In this document: positions 8,505-16,958 of the stretch, in pieces
Numbering within the stretch: position 1 is the stretch's first letter
Layout: each line of letters opens with the position of its first letter
DNA from: JBICIG01 sp043101605
GTDB taxonomy: Bacteria > Planctomycetota > Phycisphaerae > Phycisphaerales > UBA1924
Length of the DNA stretch: 64,000 bases
Reading direction: 5' to 3'
Assembly (NCBI GenBank): GCA_043101605.1
Contig: JBICIG010000060.1
Location: 10,711 to 74,710 of the forward strand
Notes under the pieces: generated by a model
Databases searched by the model: none
What the model was told of the DNA's origin: nothing
Seen by the model: only the letters and a program-made list of their open reading frames with translations
Made by a program: the position numbers and the translations under genes

Positions 8505-9352
8505 GGGCGGACTCCTTCCCTGGGCGGACCTGGCTTCTTCGGGGTGGGCGGCTTCGGAGCGGGCGACTTGGACGACGCTCGCTCGTCGGGTTCGTCGGCC
8601 AGGGAGCGCTCGGGCAGGTCGTCGAACTCGTCGCCCCGGAACAGCGAGCCGAGGTAGACCCGGCGGACCATCTGGTCGTTGATGAGGCCCTTGGGGGTTC
8701 CCTCGGCGAAGACCTTGCCCGCATCGATGATGTAGGCGCGGTCGCAGACGCGGAGAGTCTGCTGGACATTGTGGTCGGTGATGAGGAACGCGATGCCGCG
8801 CTCGCTGAGCTTGCGGATCTCGGTCTGGAGGTCTTCGACGGCGATGGGGTCGACGCCGCTGAACGGCTCGTCCATCAGGATCAGCCGGGGCTGGGTGACC
8901 AGGGCGCGGGCGATCTCCAGCTTCCGACGCTCGCCGCCCGAGCAGGTGCGGGCGGGGTCGCCGGCTTTGTGGGTGAGCCCGAACTGCCCGAGCAGGTCGC
9001 GGGCGCGCTGCTTCCGCTCGCCTCGGGTCAGCGGGAGGGTCTCGAGGATCGCCAGCAGGTTCTGCTCGCAGGTGAGTCGCTGGAAGACGCTGGGCTCCTG
9101 GCTGAGGTAACCCATGCCCATGCGGGCGCGCTTGTACATGGGCAGCCCGGAGACGGTGCGGCCGTCGAAGGTGACCGTCCCGCCGTCGGCGTCGATCATG
9201 CCGATGGTCATGCGGAAGCTGGTGGTCTTGCCGGCGCCGTTGCGTCCGAGGAGCCCGACGATCTCGGCCTGCTCGACATGGAACGAGACGCCGTCGACGA
9301 CGGTGCGGCCGGAGTAGGCCTTGCGGAGATCCTTCGCTTCCAGCAGCGGCAT
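8501..9352 (-). CDS. lptB: LPS export ABC transporter ATP-binding protein
   Basis: LptB is the cytoplasmic ATPase that powers extraction of lipopolysaccharide from the inner membrane with LptFG. The 283-residue product has Walker A GRNGAGKT at residues 36-43, the ABC signature CSGGERRKLEIARAL, Walker B LILMDEPFSGVDP and the switch histidine in ITDHNV. The family-specific YLSQEPSVFQRLT loop supports LptB over other ABC ATPases. A proline/lysine-rich tail of about 45 residues follows the core and is longer than usual. TACACT (minus strand, 9364-9359) ends 6 nt before the ATG, a leaderless arrangement. The PEGA lipoprotein gene overlaps its stop. Confidence 0.92.
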   Translation of the reverse strand: MPLLEAKDLRKAYSGRTVVDGVSFHVEQAEIVGLLGRNGAGKTTSFRMTIGMIDADGGTVTFDGRTVSGLPMYKRARMGMGYLSQEPSVFQRLTCEQNLLAILETLPLTRGERKQRARDLLGQFGLTHKAGDPARTCSGGERRKLEIARALVTQPRLILMDEPFSGVDPIAVEDLQTEIRKLSERGIAFLITDHNVQQTLRVCDRAYIIDAGKVFAEGTPKGLINDQMVRRVYLGSLFRGDEFDDLPERSLADEPDERASSKSPAPKPPTPKKPGPPREGVRP

Positions 9353-9408
9353 GGGGGGAGTGTAGGGGAACCGGCACACCGGATCGGGTTCGTGGGTACG
9401 CTGGCGGG

Positions 9409-10089
9409 ATGATCCAGAGCGCGTCCGACGCCGCCCGCCCGAGTCCGCACCCCGCACGATGGTGGCTCCTCGGACCCGGGCTCGCGCTGGCGGCGGCGAT
9501 CATCTCGGGCGTGGTGTGGATGATCACCGGCGGGCATGTCTGGGCCGAGGACGGGCTGATCGAGTACGCGCAGCTGGGGCTGTGGGGCGTGTGCGTGCTC
9601 GTCGCCGGCGCGGTCGCGCTGACCACGCCCGGGCGGGCGCGGGCGGCGGCGGCGTGGCGCGGTGTGCTGGGGGCGGTGGCGGGCGCCCGCGAACTCGATC
9701 TCCACATCAAGCTCAATCCCGAGACGCTCGGCGAGTGGGGCGTGCGCTACCGGCTTGACTGGTGGACGGACATGAGCGTGCCGCTGGGCGTCAAGTCGAT
9801 GTGGCTGGCGATCGGGCTGGCGATCGGCATCGCGCTGGTGCTCCCGATCTATCTCGCCCGGCAGGACCCCATCCGGCTGCTCAAGGCCCGGCACCCGGCG
9901 TCGGTGTTGTTCGCGATCGCGATCGGCGGGCTGGCGATGGGGTGGGCGATGGACGACCTGTTCCGCGGGTGGTTCGCCGAGGAGCCGGCCCAGGCGCTCG
10001 AGGAACTGTGCGAACTGGCGGGCGTGGGGTTCTACCTGGGCTCGGTGATCGCCTGCCGACGCATCCCGCCCGAGGGCATCGCGCCCTAG
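9409..10089 (+). CDS. Integral membrane protein of unknown function
   Basis: The 226-residue protein has about five predicted membrane segments: residues 18-40 (WWLLGPGLALAAAIISGVVW), 52-70, 128-150 (MWLAIGLAIGIALVLPIYLA), 163-180 and 197-215. Loops are rich in Arg and acidic residues. No family was recognised. TACGCT at 9397-9402 ends 6 nt before the ATG, so a leaderless transcript is predicted, and the gene diverges from lptB. The stop overlaps that of the convergent DUF4870-like gene. Confidence 0.75.
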   Translation: MIQSASDAARPSPHPARWWLLGPGLALAAAIISGVVWMITGGHVWAEDGLIEYAQLGLWGVCVLVAGAVALTTPGRARAAAAWRGVLGAVAGARELDLHIKLNPETLGEWGVRYRLDWWTDMSVPLGVKSMWLAIGLAIGIALVLPIYLARQDPIRLLKARHPASVLFAIAIGGLAMGWAMDDLFRGWFAEEPAQALEELCELAGVGFYLGSVIACRRIPPEGIAP

Positions 10090-10508
10090 CCGAGCAATCG
10101 GACGCACATGGGGTAGCGGTAGTAGCGTCCGCGGTTGGCCGCCGACGCGGCGAACGCGCCGCCGACGATCCCAAGCACCGCCCAGCCGGGAAGGGTGACC
10201 AGCACCCCCACGCCGCAGAGCAGCACCCCGACGACGATCGCGGGGATGAACAGGATCAACAGGCTGATCTGGAAGTTCAGGGCCTCGCGGCCGTGGTCGT
10301 CGATGAAGGGCGAGTCGTGTCGGCGGATGAGCCACAGCACCAGCGCCACCAGCGCGGGTACGAAGAACCCGACCCCGGCCGACGGCAGCACGACGGCCGC
10401 GAACGCGATCAGCGATCCGAGGTGGATCCACATCGCGTACGACCGCTCCCACGGCTCGGCGTAGGGGTCCTGGTACGGCTCGTAGGTTTCGGCGTTGAAA
10501 TCCATCAT
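10086..10508 (-). CDS. DUF4870-like small membrane protein
   Basis: The 140-residue product has an acidic, tyrosine-rich N-terminus (AETYEPYQDPYAEPWERSYA) and then three to four hydrophobic segments (HLGSLIAFAAVVLPSAGVG, FFVPALVALVLWLI, ISLLILFIPAIVVGVLLCGV). The order W-x-x-x-x-HLG...DHGREALNFQIS is characteristic of the DUF4870/Tic20-like membrane family. The function is unknown. Two consecutive ATG codons at 10508 and 10505 are both possible starts; an upstream Met at 10529 is less likely. Confidence 0.75.
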   Translation of the reverse strand: MMDFNAETYEPYQDPYAEPWERSYAMWIHLGSLIAFAAVVLPSAGVGFFVPALVALVLWLIRRHDSPFIDDHGREALNFQISLLILFIPAIVVGVLLCGVGVLVTLPGWAVLGIVGGAFAASAANRGRYYRYPMCVRLLG

Positions 10509-10579
10509 CCCGGGTGCATGCTTGGGCAAGCGGGACGCGGGCTTTCAGGCGAGCCGCCGACGCGACCCCGGGGCGTGGC

Positions 10580-11278
10580 TCAGCGCGGGCGTCGCGAGCG
10601 GAGCGCGATCAGCAGCCCCAGCGACGCGAGCGTGAAGGTCCCGGGCGTCGGGGCGGCACGCAGGCTCAGCGAGTACCCGCCTCCCTCGGCGTCGGTGTCT
10701 TCGAGTTCGCCCTCGGCCCGGGCGAGCAGCCGATACCGCCCCGCGGGGAGCGTCTCGTCGAAGATCCCGCTGCCCGAGAACAGTTCCAGGCCCTGCGGCG
10801 AGTAGAACACCACCTCGCCCAGGCCCGAGACCGCCGACTGCAGGAAGACCGTCGCTCCCTCGGGCAGGTTGAAGGACAGATCCACCAGCGAGAGCCCCGA
10901 ACTGGTGGCGCTCACGCCGCCGGCGGACGGGTTGACCGTCCGGCTGAGCGAGATCGAGCCCTGGGCCTGGATCTCGGTCGGCTCGATCGACGAGAGTTGG
11001 ACGGCCGAGGCCCCGGCGGCGGCACCGGAGCGGGCGACGCTGGCGAGCGCGCTGCCGTTGAAGTCCGCCGCGGGTGCCGGACGCGACTCGGCGTCGGGCC
11101 CGCTGGCCTGCGTGCCGTTGGCGCCGGTCGCGGTCGCGAAGGCCTCGACACGGCGGGTGTCGGAGACCAGCGCGATCTGCGCGCCCGCGGCCTGCGCCAA
11201 CACCCCGACGGACGCGACGAGCCCAAGAACCTGCGCGCACCGGCCACGCGCCCCTACCTGCTGCACTTGCTGATTCAT
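10580..11278 (-). CDS. Exported protein with PEP-CTERM-like sorting tail
   Basis: The 232-residue product has a signal peptide (LGLVASVGVLAQAAGAQ), a Ser/Ala/Gly-rich mature region predicted to be beta-rich, and a C-terminal tripartite tail: a short APTPG motif, a hydrophobic stretch (TFTLASLGLLIAL) and a basic end (RSRRPR). This layout is that of PEP-CTERM sorting signals, which direct proteins to the cell surface through an exosortase. The motif is PTPG rather than the classic PEP. A GGGAG/GGGG ribosome site precedes the ATG. The target structure is unknown. Confidence 0.75.
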   Translation of the reverse strand: MNQQVQQVGARGRCAQVLGLVASVGVLAQAAGAQIALVSDTRRVEAFATATGANGTQASGPDAESRPAPAADFNGSALASVARSGAAAGASAVQLSSIEPTEIQAQGSISLSRTVNPSAGGVSATSSGLSLVDLSFNLPEGATVFLQSAVSGLGEVVFYSPQGLELFSGSGIFDETLPAGRYRLLARAEGELEDTDAEGGGYSLSLRAAPTPGTFTLASLGLLIALRSRRPR

Positions 11279-11498
11279 GTCCCCACGGCTCCCACGATGC
11301 TCGGGTCAGTCCTCGACCCGGCGGTCTCTCTCGAACGCTTTCGCGTCCATCCTCCACGACTCGGCGGGAACTTTAGCCCTTCCGAAGATCCGGGCGCGAC
11401 GGTTCCCACGCTGCCACGCGCTTCTTCATGCGGGCTTGACGGCCGGTGCGAGATTTGGCCCGGGCCCGGGTCCGAGAACGGCCGTGCGGGAGGCAGAA

Positions 11499-11533
11499 GG
11501 CAATCGGCAATGGGCAATGGGCAATGGGCAATG
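11499..11533 (+). repeat. Tandem heptamer array (GGCAATG)5
   Basis: Five consecutive 7-bp units, GGCAATC once and then GGCAATG four times, occupy 11499-11533. The same unit occurs as its complement (CCATTGC) at 27517-27558 and, degenerate, at 32190-32217. All three arrays are intergenic. Confidence 0.9.
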
Positions 11534-11553
11534 GGCAGGCGGGATCAAAGGCC

Positions 11554-11570
11554 GGTGCCGTGGTCTGGGC
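11554..11570 (+). repeat. Partial copy of a palindromic REP-like element
   Basis: The 17-mer GGTGCCGTGGTCTGGGC is identical to bases 53508-53524, where it forms one arm of a perfect 14-bp inverted repeat. The similarity continues more weakly downstream (CGAAGGCC). No second arm was found here. Confidence 0.6.
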
Positions 11571-11610
11571 GAGCGAAGGCCACGACGCTTGCCGCCTGCC
11601 GAGCCCCGCC

Positions 11611-12744
11611 TCAGTGCCCGAACAGGTTCTTCTCGCCGAACATGCCCGCCTGCTCGAAGTACTCGAGGGCCTCGGCGGTGCTGGAGAAGATGCGGGTGGC
11701 GGTCTCGGTGATGAACGGGCTGGGTGCCTTCTTGGGCTTCCAGACGACATAGACCTCCTTGGTGTGCTCCCACGCGTGCTGGAGCTCGCGCTCCACGCCG
11801 CTGGAGAGGCCCGGGATGTCCTTGCCGTCCTTGCCCGGGAGCTCGGGCACATAGCTGACGATCATGTCGGACTGATCGATGAGCTTGAAGTCGCGCATGT
11901 AGATCTGCCCGTCGATGTCTCCCGCGATATCCAGCACCTCGCGGACGCGCACGCGGATGGGCTCGGCGGTCTTGGACCCGCCGAAGGAGTGCGGCGTGTG
12001 GTCGATGAACTCCTTGCCCTCGCGGGCCGCCTCGAGCGCCCGATCCAGCAGCAGCTTCTCGTCGACATCGCCCGGATCGAAGGTGATGAAGTGCTCGGCC
12101 AGTTCGGCCCGGAACGCGTCGATCTCCGCGAGCACCTCGGGCATGTCGACCACATGGCTCATCGGGAAGCTGGGGTAGACCCGGCGCATGTCGGGTCGGC
12201 AGACGAGGCGGAACATGGTGCGGGTCGTCTCCGTGTGCCGCCCGCGGCTGACGATGTAGAACTGGCTCCCGGGGATCGCCTTGCTCATCAATTCGGTCGC
12301 GAGGATCTCCTCTTCGCGCCAGACCATGCAGTCCTTGAGCGTCGCGTCGATCTCGTGCTCGGAGTGCAGGCGGTGGTGCACCACCTCGATGTTGTCGACC
12401 AGGCAGATGAAGACATCGGGCGACATCTTCGAGACCTGATCGAAGTCGAACGCGGGGAACAGCCCGTGACGCCAGCGGAAGGTCGCGTGGGTGTTGACGA
12501 TGATGTTGGGCTCGCCGGCGCTGTCGGCGATGATGTCCTTGAACGCGGCCCGGCGGAGGGAGTTGAGCCGGCTCAGCGGGAGGTTGAGGATCTGCCCGGG
12601 GCGGACATCCGGTCCTTCCTGGTACATGATGTCGCCGACATGGAAGACGCTCAGGGGCTCGCCCTGCGAGCCGGCCAGCCTCGCCACGCCGTCGAGGTAG
12701 GGCTTCTTGTCCATCCCGACTTGTCCGGTCACGATCGCGCGCAT
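11611..12744 (-). CDS. P-loop-like / nucleoside 2-deoxyribosyltransferase-like two-domain protein
   Basis: The 377-residue protein begins with MRAIVTGQVGMDKKPYL, which looks like an adenylate-kinase-type strand and phosphate loop but lacks the GKT/GKS consensus. The middle is a helical, charged region with IMYQEGPDVRPGQILNLP and FKDIIADS. From about residue 280, IYMRDFKLIDQSDMIVSYVP, then GLSSGVERELQHAWEHTKEV, resemble the D-x-x-x-I-x-x-AD and GTA-x-E motifs of nucleoside 2-deoxyribosyltransferases. A role in nucleotide handling is possible but unproven. The promoter is TATCAT on the minus strand near 12811-12806, giving a leader of about 55 nt with a GGGAGG ribosome site before the ATG at 12744. 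Confidence 0.7.
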   Translation of the reverse strand: MRAIVTGQVGMDKKPYLDGVARLAGSQGEPLSVFHVGDIMYQEGPDVRPGQILNLPLSRLNSLRRAAFKDIIADSAGEPNIIVNTHATFRWRHGLFPAFDFDQVSKMSPDVFICLVDNIEVVHHRLHSEHEIDATLKDCMVWREEEILATELMSKAIPGSQFYIVSRGRHTETTRTMFRLVCRPDMRRVYPSFPMSHVVDMPEVLAEIDAFRAELAEHFITFDPGDVDEKLLLDRALEAAREGKEFIDHTPHSFGGSKTAEPIRVRVREVLDIAGDIDGQIYMRDFKLIDQSDMIVSYVPELPGKDGKDIPGLSSGVERELQHAWEHTKEVYVVWKPKKAPSPFITETATRIFSSTAEALEYFEQAGMFGEKNLFGH

Positions 12745-12835
12745 GGTGCCTCCCGCATCAGCGTCCCACCCCGGCCGACCGACGCCACCACGCGTCGGGC
12801 CGGGCATGATACGCCTCCGGATTCCGCGGACCGAC

Positions 12836-14329
12836 TCAGCCGGCCGGGTCGTAGACGGGGAATTCGATCCCCTCGATCTGCGCCGCGTAGTTCGCGTGTC
12901 GCCCCGCGCTGGTGGCGTAGATCGGGCGGTTGACCTGGTCGTAGCTGAGCGTCCGTACCGTCCGGCGGCTCTTGTGGAACTCGCGGCAGGCGTCGTCCCA
13001 TTCGAGCCCCAGGAACTCGATGATCCGCGGGAACTCCCGCTCTGGGTCGGTCACCAGCCGCTCGTAGTGGACATCCAGAATCGGAACATCCAGCGCGCTC
13101 TTCCAGTGCTCCATCATCCGCATCGACTGCTCCCACGCGCGGGCGACCCAGTCGATCTGCGTGGTCCACGCGTGCAGCCGGTTGTTGAACCCGCCCATGA
13201 AGCAACTGATCGCGACATCCCGCGGGTCGCGGATCGCGTGGATGATGCGGGTCTTCGGGAACAGCCGCGCGATCATGCCGACGAGCCGGTTGTTGCCCAG
13301 CGCCTTGTTGACGATCCGCTCGGCGGTCGGCGCCTGGCTCTGGATGTCCTTCAGGTACGCCTTGGCCGCCCGCGTCCAGCGGAACGAGTCGAACTTGCCG
13401 AAGCTCGCCGGCGGCTCCTTCTCGGGGTCCCACGCCGAAGCGACCTGCAGCGCGAACTGCTGGATCGTGCCCAACTCGCCCACGCCCGCGGCCTTGGGGT
13501 GCGCATCAATGATCTGATCGATCAGGCTCGTCCCGCTCCGCGGCATCCCCGCCACGAACACCGGCACTTCGCTGTCGACCGAGCTGACCGGGAACCGCTC
13601 CATCTTCTCGCGCGACCAGTTCTCGATCAGCACCGACACCTGCTCCTCGTAGAGCTCGGGGTCAAAGTCGAGCTTGCCGAACTCGTTGGCGCGGAGCCCG
13701 GATTCGAACGCGCCGTCATAATCCTTCATCCGATCGCACGCCTTGGCGCGCAGGTGCAGCGCGTTCCGCTTGAGATCGTTCGCGTCGGTCTCCTCGAGCA
13801 ACTCATCGATCAGCGCGATTCCCTCGGCGAATTGCTTCCCCTGCACCAGCAGCTTCGCCCACTCGTACCGCTCGGCGGGCTGGGCCGGAACACCCTGCTT
13901 GTGCGCCCGCTCGAGCATCGGCCCGATAACGCCCCGCGCCTCGTCGAACCGTCCCGCTTCCTCCAGCGCGCCGCCCTTGATCAGGTTCGCCACGCGATGG
14001 AACGGGTTCTTCCGGATCACGCGATCGCACAACTCGACCGCCTCGTCGGTCTCGCCCATCGCCCGCTTCGTGCGCGCGAGCAGCAGCACCGCGTCCTCGT
14101 GCTCGAAGAGGTCCAGGGCCTTGCGGGCGTACCTGGCGGCGTCACCCGGTCGGTGGGCCATCTCGAACGCGACGCCCATGAGGTACAACGCCTCGGCATC
14201 CGGCTTCTTCGCGTTGAGCAGGTCGCGGAGCGCGGGCTCAACCTTGCCGAGCTCCCGGTTCGACAGCGCCTCGTGCGCGGCACGGATCGCACGCTGACGC
14301 TTGGATGCCGGTTCCTTGGGCTGGAGCAT
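12836..14329 (-). CDS. TPR-sulfotransferase
   Basis: This 497-residue protein joins about 240 residues of helical TPR-like repeats (ALYLMGVAFEMAHRPGDAAR is one) to a sulfotransferase domain. The 5'-phosphosulfate loop for PAPS appears as GMPRSGTS at residues 261-268, and the 3'-phosphate loop as RDPRDVAISC. The enzyme would transfer sulfate from PAPS to a carbohydrate, protein or small molecule; the TPRs may recruit the substrate. Fusions of this type are common in planctomycetes and some proteobacteria. TACGAT (minus strand, 14340-14335) ends 5 nt before the ATG, a leaderless layout. Confidence 0.88.
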   Translation of the reverse strand: MLQPKEPASKRQRAIRAAHEALSNRELGKVEPALRDLLNAKKPDAEALYLMGVAFEMAHRPGDAARYARKALDLFEHEDAVLLLARTKRAMGETDEAVELCDRVIRKNPFHRVANLIKGGALEEAGRFDEARGVIGPMLERAHKQGVPAQPAERYEWAKLLVQGKQFAEGIALIDELLEETDANDLKRNALHLRAKACDRMKDYDGAFESGLRANEFGKLDFDPELYEEQVSVLIENWSREKMERFPVSSVDSEVPVFVAGMPRSGTSLIDQIIDAHPKAAGVGELGTIQQFALQVASAWDPEKEPPASFGKFDSFRWTRAAKAYLKDIQSQAPTAERIVNKALGNNRLVGMIARLFPKTRIIHAIRDPRDVAISCFMGGFNNRLHAWTTQIDWVARAWEQSMRMMEHWKSALDVPILDVHYERLVTDPEREFPRIIEFLGLEWDDACREFHKSRRTVRTLSYDQVNRPIYATSAGRHANYAAQIEGIEFPVYDPAG

Positions 14330-14417
14330 GCGTGATCGTATTCAGAATGCTCGGACGGCGCACAGGAAAGCCGCGCCCGATGATCGAGCGCGGCTCAATG
14401 AATCAAACGAACTCAGT

Positions 14418-15035
14418 TCACCGTCGTCGTCGTGCTGTCAGCAGCCCGCCCAAGCCGAGCAGCGCCGCCGATGGCGGCGCGGGCGCGACGAACGAAATGA
14501 ACCCTGACGCCGCCGAATCGCTCGACAGATTCAGCGTCTGCAACTGCATCTCCAGCGCGTAGGTGCTTCCGGCGAACAACTGGAAGTCCATCGAGCCCGT
14601 GGGGCTGGGGTTCGGGCCGACGGTGCCGCTGGCGATCGTCGCCTGCGTCGCGGTGTCGGTGATCAGGAACGAGCCGGAGATGTTCACTCCCAGCGAGTCC
14701 CAGAGGACGCTCGCGGTCGTGTCCGCCGTCACGCCGAAGGAAGTCAGCCGGATCTCGCCCGAGGCGCTCTCCTGCTCGTCACCGTCGCCCACCTCGATCC
14801 GCATCTCACGAGGCCGGGCGAACGCCGAAGCCGACGCGCCCGCCACGCTCGCGCCCAGGTCAAAGAACCCCTGCCCCGGGGGCTGATTGTCGGTGCCCGA
14901 CCCGAATCGCAGGCTGTAGACATAGCTCGACGCTGTGTAGGTAAACGGCGAACTGAAAGTCCCCTGCTGCGCACCGGCCGCGCCGCTCAGACCCGCGGCG
15001 ACGAGCGTGCCGCCGAACAGACATGCCTTCTTCAT
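14418..15035 (-). CDS. PEP-CTERM-like exported protein, tandem paralogue 1
   Basis: The 205-residue product starts with a signal peptide (MKKACLFGGTLVAAGLSGAA, cleavage near AGAQ) and ends with a sorting tail: PAPPS, then AALLGLGGLL, then RRRR. The mature region is beta-rich and acidic. It has exactly the same length as the next two genes and shares their signal peptide, central DGDEQ segment and C-terminus, though it is the most divergent of the three. A GGAGGGGACAGG ribosome site precedes the ATG at 15035, so this family is not leaderless. Export and surface anchoring by an exosortase-like system are inferred from the tail. Confidence 0.85.
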   Translation of the reverse strand: MKKACLFGGTLVAAGLSGAAGAQQGTFSSPFTYTASSYVYSLRFGSGTDNQPPGQGFFDLGASVAGASASAFARPREMRIEVGDGDEQESASGEIRLTSFGVTADTTASVLWDSLGVNISGSFLITDTATQATIASGTVGPNPSPTGSMDFQLFAGSTYALEMQLQTLNLSSDSAASGFISFVAPAPPSAALLGLGGLLTARRRR

Positions 15036-15081
15036 CCTGTCCCCTCCCTCCGCGGGATCGCTGGGAACTCTGGACGACGCG

Positions 15082-15699
15082 TCACCGGCGTCGGCGCGTC
15101 GCCAGCAACCCGCCCAGCCCGAGCAACGCCGCCGAGGACGGCGCGGGCACCACCAGCGAGATGAACCCCGAGGAAGCCGAGTCGCCGGACGACACCTGTC
15201 CTGTCTGAATCGAGAAAGTGAGCTCATAAAAAACGCCGGCGGTGAGCGGGATGTTGAGCAAGCCGCCGGCCGATTGGTTGGGACCGAGATTCAGGTCCAC
15301 GAGGGGCGTGTTCGTCGAGAGATCCCGCAGGACGAGAAGACCACTGGCGTAGGTTGTGGATGCATCCCATGTCAGGAGTGCGACGGTCGATTCGGTGACC
15401 GTGAACTCCATGTCCCGGATTTGCCCAGTCGATGTCGCGATCTCATCGCCGTCGGCGGCCTCGACCCGGAACTCGCTCGCCGACCCGAGCGCCAACGCGG
15501 ACCCGTCGCGGAAGGCCGCGCTCAAAGAGAAGGGGCCTGAGAAGAACGTGGCATTATCCGAGTCGCTGCCGAACGAGGCCGTAGAAGTAGACACGATCGC
15601 CGAATAGACATAGGCGATTGAGAACTCCGCCTGCGCGCTCGCGGTGCCCGTCAAACCCGCGGCCACGAGCGTGCCGCCGAACAGACATGCCTTCTTCAT
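15082..15699 (-). CDS. PEP-CTERM-like exported protein, tandem paralogue 2
   Basis: Again 205 residues, with signal peptide MKKACLFGGTLVAAGLTGTA and tail PAPSS, AALLGLGGLL, RRRR. It aligns without gaps to the third copy and shares VEA.DGDEIA, TVALLTWDAST, LRDLST and FSIQ.GQV, so these two are the most recent duplicates. The domain between signal and tail was not recognised. The ribosome site AGGAGAGACAGG lies just before the ATG. About 46 bp separate it from the paralogue 1 start. Confidence 0.87.
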   Translation of the reverse strand: MKKACLFGGTLVAAGLTGTASAQAEFSIAYVYSAIVSTSTASFGSDSDNATFFSGPFSLSAAFRDGSALALGSASEFRVEAADGDEIATSTGQIRDMEFTVTESTVALLTWDASTTYASGLLVLRDLSTNTPLVDLNLGPNQSAGGLLNIPLTAGVFYELTFSIQTGQVSSGDSASSGFISLVVPAPSSAALLGLGGLLATRRRR

Positions 15700-15758
15700 C
15701 CTGTCTCTCCTGACGCTCTCGCACGAATGAACGAATCCGATTCACGCCTCACCATCAA

Positions 15759-16376
15759 TCAACGCCGCCGGCGTGCCGCCAGCAACCCTCCCAGCCCGAG
15801 CAACGCCGCCGAGGATGGCGCGGGCACGACCAGCGAGATGAACCCCGACGAGGCCGAGTCACCGGTCAACACCTGTCCTGCCTGAATTGAGAAGTTGATG
15901 CGATACATCACGCCGGGGTTGAGCGGGATGTTGAGCGAGCCGCCGGCCGATTGGGTGGGACCCAGGTTCACGCCCACAAGAAAGATGCCCGTCGAGAGAT
16001 CCCGCAGCTCCATGTATCCCCCGGCGTGGGGTGTGGATGCATCCCATGTCAGGAGAGCGACGGTCGCTTCGGTGACCGAGAACCGCATCTCCTCGATGCT
16101 CGCGAGCGCTCCCGCGATCTCATCGCCGTCGGTGGCCTCGACCCGGACCTCGGTGGCCGACGCGAACGCCGACGCCGATCCATCGCGGTACGCCGCGCTG
16201 AACGAGAACGGACCCGAAAGGCCGAAGCCCTGCTCCTCATCGCCGCCGAACGCGTAGGTGTAAGTCTGTGCCCTCGCCGCTTCGACATAGCTGATCCCGA
16301 ACTCCGCCTGGGCACTGGCCGCACCGCTCAAACCCGCGGCCACGAGCGTGCCGCCGAACAAGCACAACTTCTTCAT
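15759..16376 (-). CDS. PEP-CTERM-like exported protein, tandem paralogue 3
   Basis: This 205-residue paralogue has the signal peptide MKKLCLFGGTLVAAGLSGAA and the tail PAPSS, AALLGLGGLL, RRRR. Nucleotide identity to paralogue 2 is high over long blocks, including the regions coding for the TWDAST and LRDLST motifs. It is the first gene of the three on the minus strand, so the unit may be one transcript or three separate short ones. The ribosome site is GAGAGAGGGG before the ATG at 16376. No enzymatic motif is visible. Confidence 0.87.
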   Translation of the reverse strand: MKKLCLFGGTLVAAGLSGAASAQAEFGISYVEAARAQTYTYAFGGDEEQGFGLSGPFSFSAAYRDGSASAFASATEVRVEATDGDEIAGALASIEEMRFSVTEATVALLTWDASTPHAGGYMELRDLSTGIFLVGVNLGPTQSAGGSLNIPLNPGVMYRINFSIQAGQVLTGDSASSGFISLVVPAPSSAALLGLGGLLAARRRR

Positions 16377-16546
16377 GATGCCCCTCTCTCCGATGTGAAG
16401 TCCGCGCGCCCGTTCGGGCAGAGCCTCACAAGCTACCTGACGCCTCCCGATCGGCCGCGCAAGATGTCAGATACAGCTTGCAGATTTGCTGGCACCGTCT
16501 GATTTCCTGTCTTTGTTCGCCTCCACGTTCCCTCACCAGCTCTCGC

Positions 16547-16574
16547 TTGACATATAAGCGAATCGTGATATATT
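16547..16574 (+). promoter_or_regulatory. Promoter and probable operator of the ArsR-type gene
   Basis: TTGACA (16547-16552), a 16-bp spacer and TATATT (16569-16574) end 6 nt before the start codon. The spacer and -10 form an imperfect dyad with ends ATATA (16552-16556) and TATAT (16569-16573), a layout expected for an autoregulatory ArsR-family operator. Confidence 0.75.
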
Positions 16575-16580
16575 TCCAGT

Positions 16581-16958
16581 ATGACCGCTCTGGAGGCCAC
16601 TGTCTTCGAGGCTCTTGCCGACCCCGTCCGCCGGGCGTTGCTCGATGCGCTCCGCGCCGGGGATCGGTCGGTCTCCGAGCTCATCGAGGTCGTCGCGGCC
16701 CGCGTGCGACGGATCACCCAGCCCGCGGTCAGCCAGCACCTGGCGGCGTTGAAACAGGCGGGGCTGGTGCGCTCCCGCAAGGACGGGCGCCGCCGCATCT
16801 ACACGCTCCGCGCCGGCCCGCTCCGCCGGGTGCATGACTGGGTCGCTCATTACGAAGCGTTCTGGGATGACCGGCTCGACGCGCTCGGCCAGCACCTCGA
16901 CACGAACCCCCACGAAACCCACGGCTCCCGCGACCCCCGCGCGGGGCGGGAACCCTGA
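16581..16958 (+). CDS. ArsR-family winged-helix transcriptional regulator
   Basis: The 125-residue protein has the ArsR fold: EALADPVRRALLDALRAG at the N-terminus, a recognition helix region TQPAVSQHLAALKQAGLV, and the wing RSRKDGRRRIYTL. No metal-binding cysteine motif (CxC) is present, so it belongs to the metal-independent branch that commonly pairs with SRPBCC/AHSA1 proteins. It probably represses its own promoter, which overlaps a dyad. The downstream SRPBCC gene starts immediately after its stop (TGAATG), so the two are translationally linked. Confidence 0.92.
   Translation: MTALEATVFEALADPVRRALLDALRAGDRSVSELIEVVAARVRRITQPAVSQHLAALKQAGLVRSRKDGRRRIYTLRAGPLRRVHDWVAHYEAFWDDRLDALGQHLDTNPHETHGSRDPRAGREP

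Larger units (their letters stand above)
11279..11610. other. 332-bp intergenic region with heptamer array and partial REP-like sequence
   Basis: This gap holds no convincing gene. It contains a five-unit tandem array of a 7-bp motif at 11499-11533 and a 17-bp sequence at 11554-11570 that recurs at 53508-53524. An 18-codon ORF on the minus strand (ATG at 11430-11428) has no supporting features and was not called. Confidence 0.6.

Noticed and set aside
11499..11533. Possible CRISPR-like or direct-repeat array
   Set aside because: Units are 7 bp and contiguous, without spacers or cas genes; this is a simple tandem repeat.
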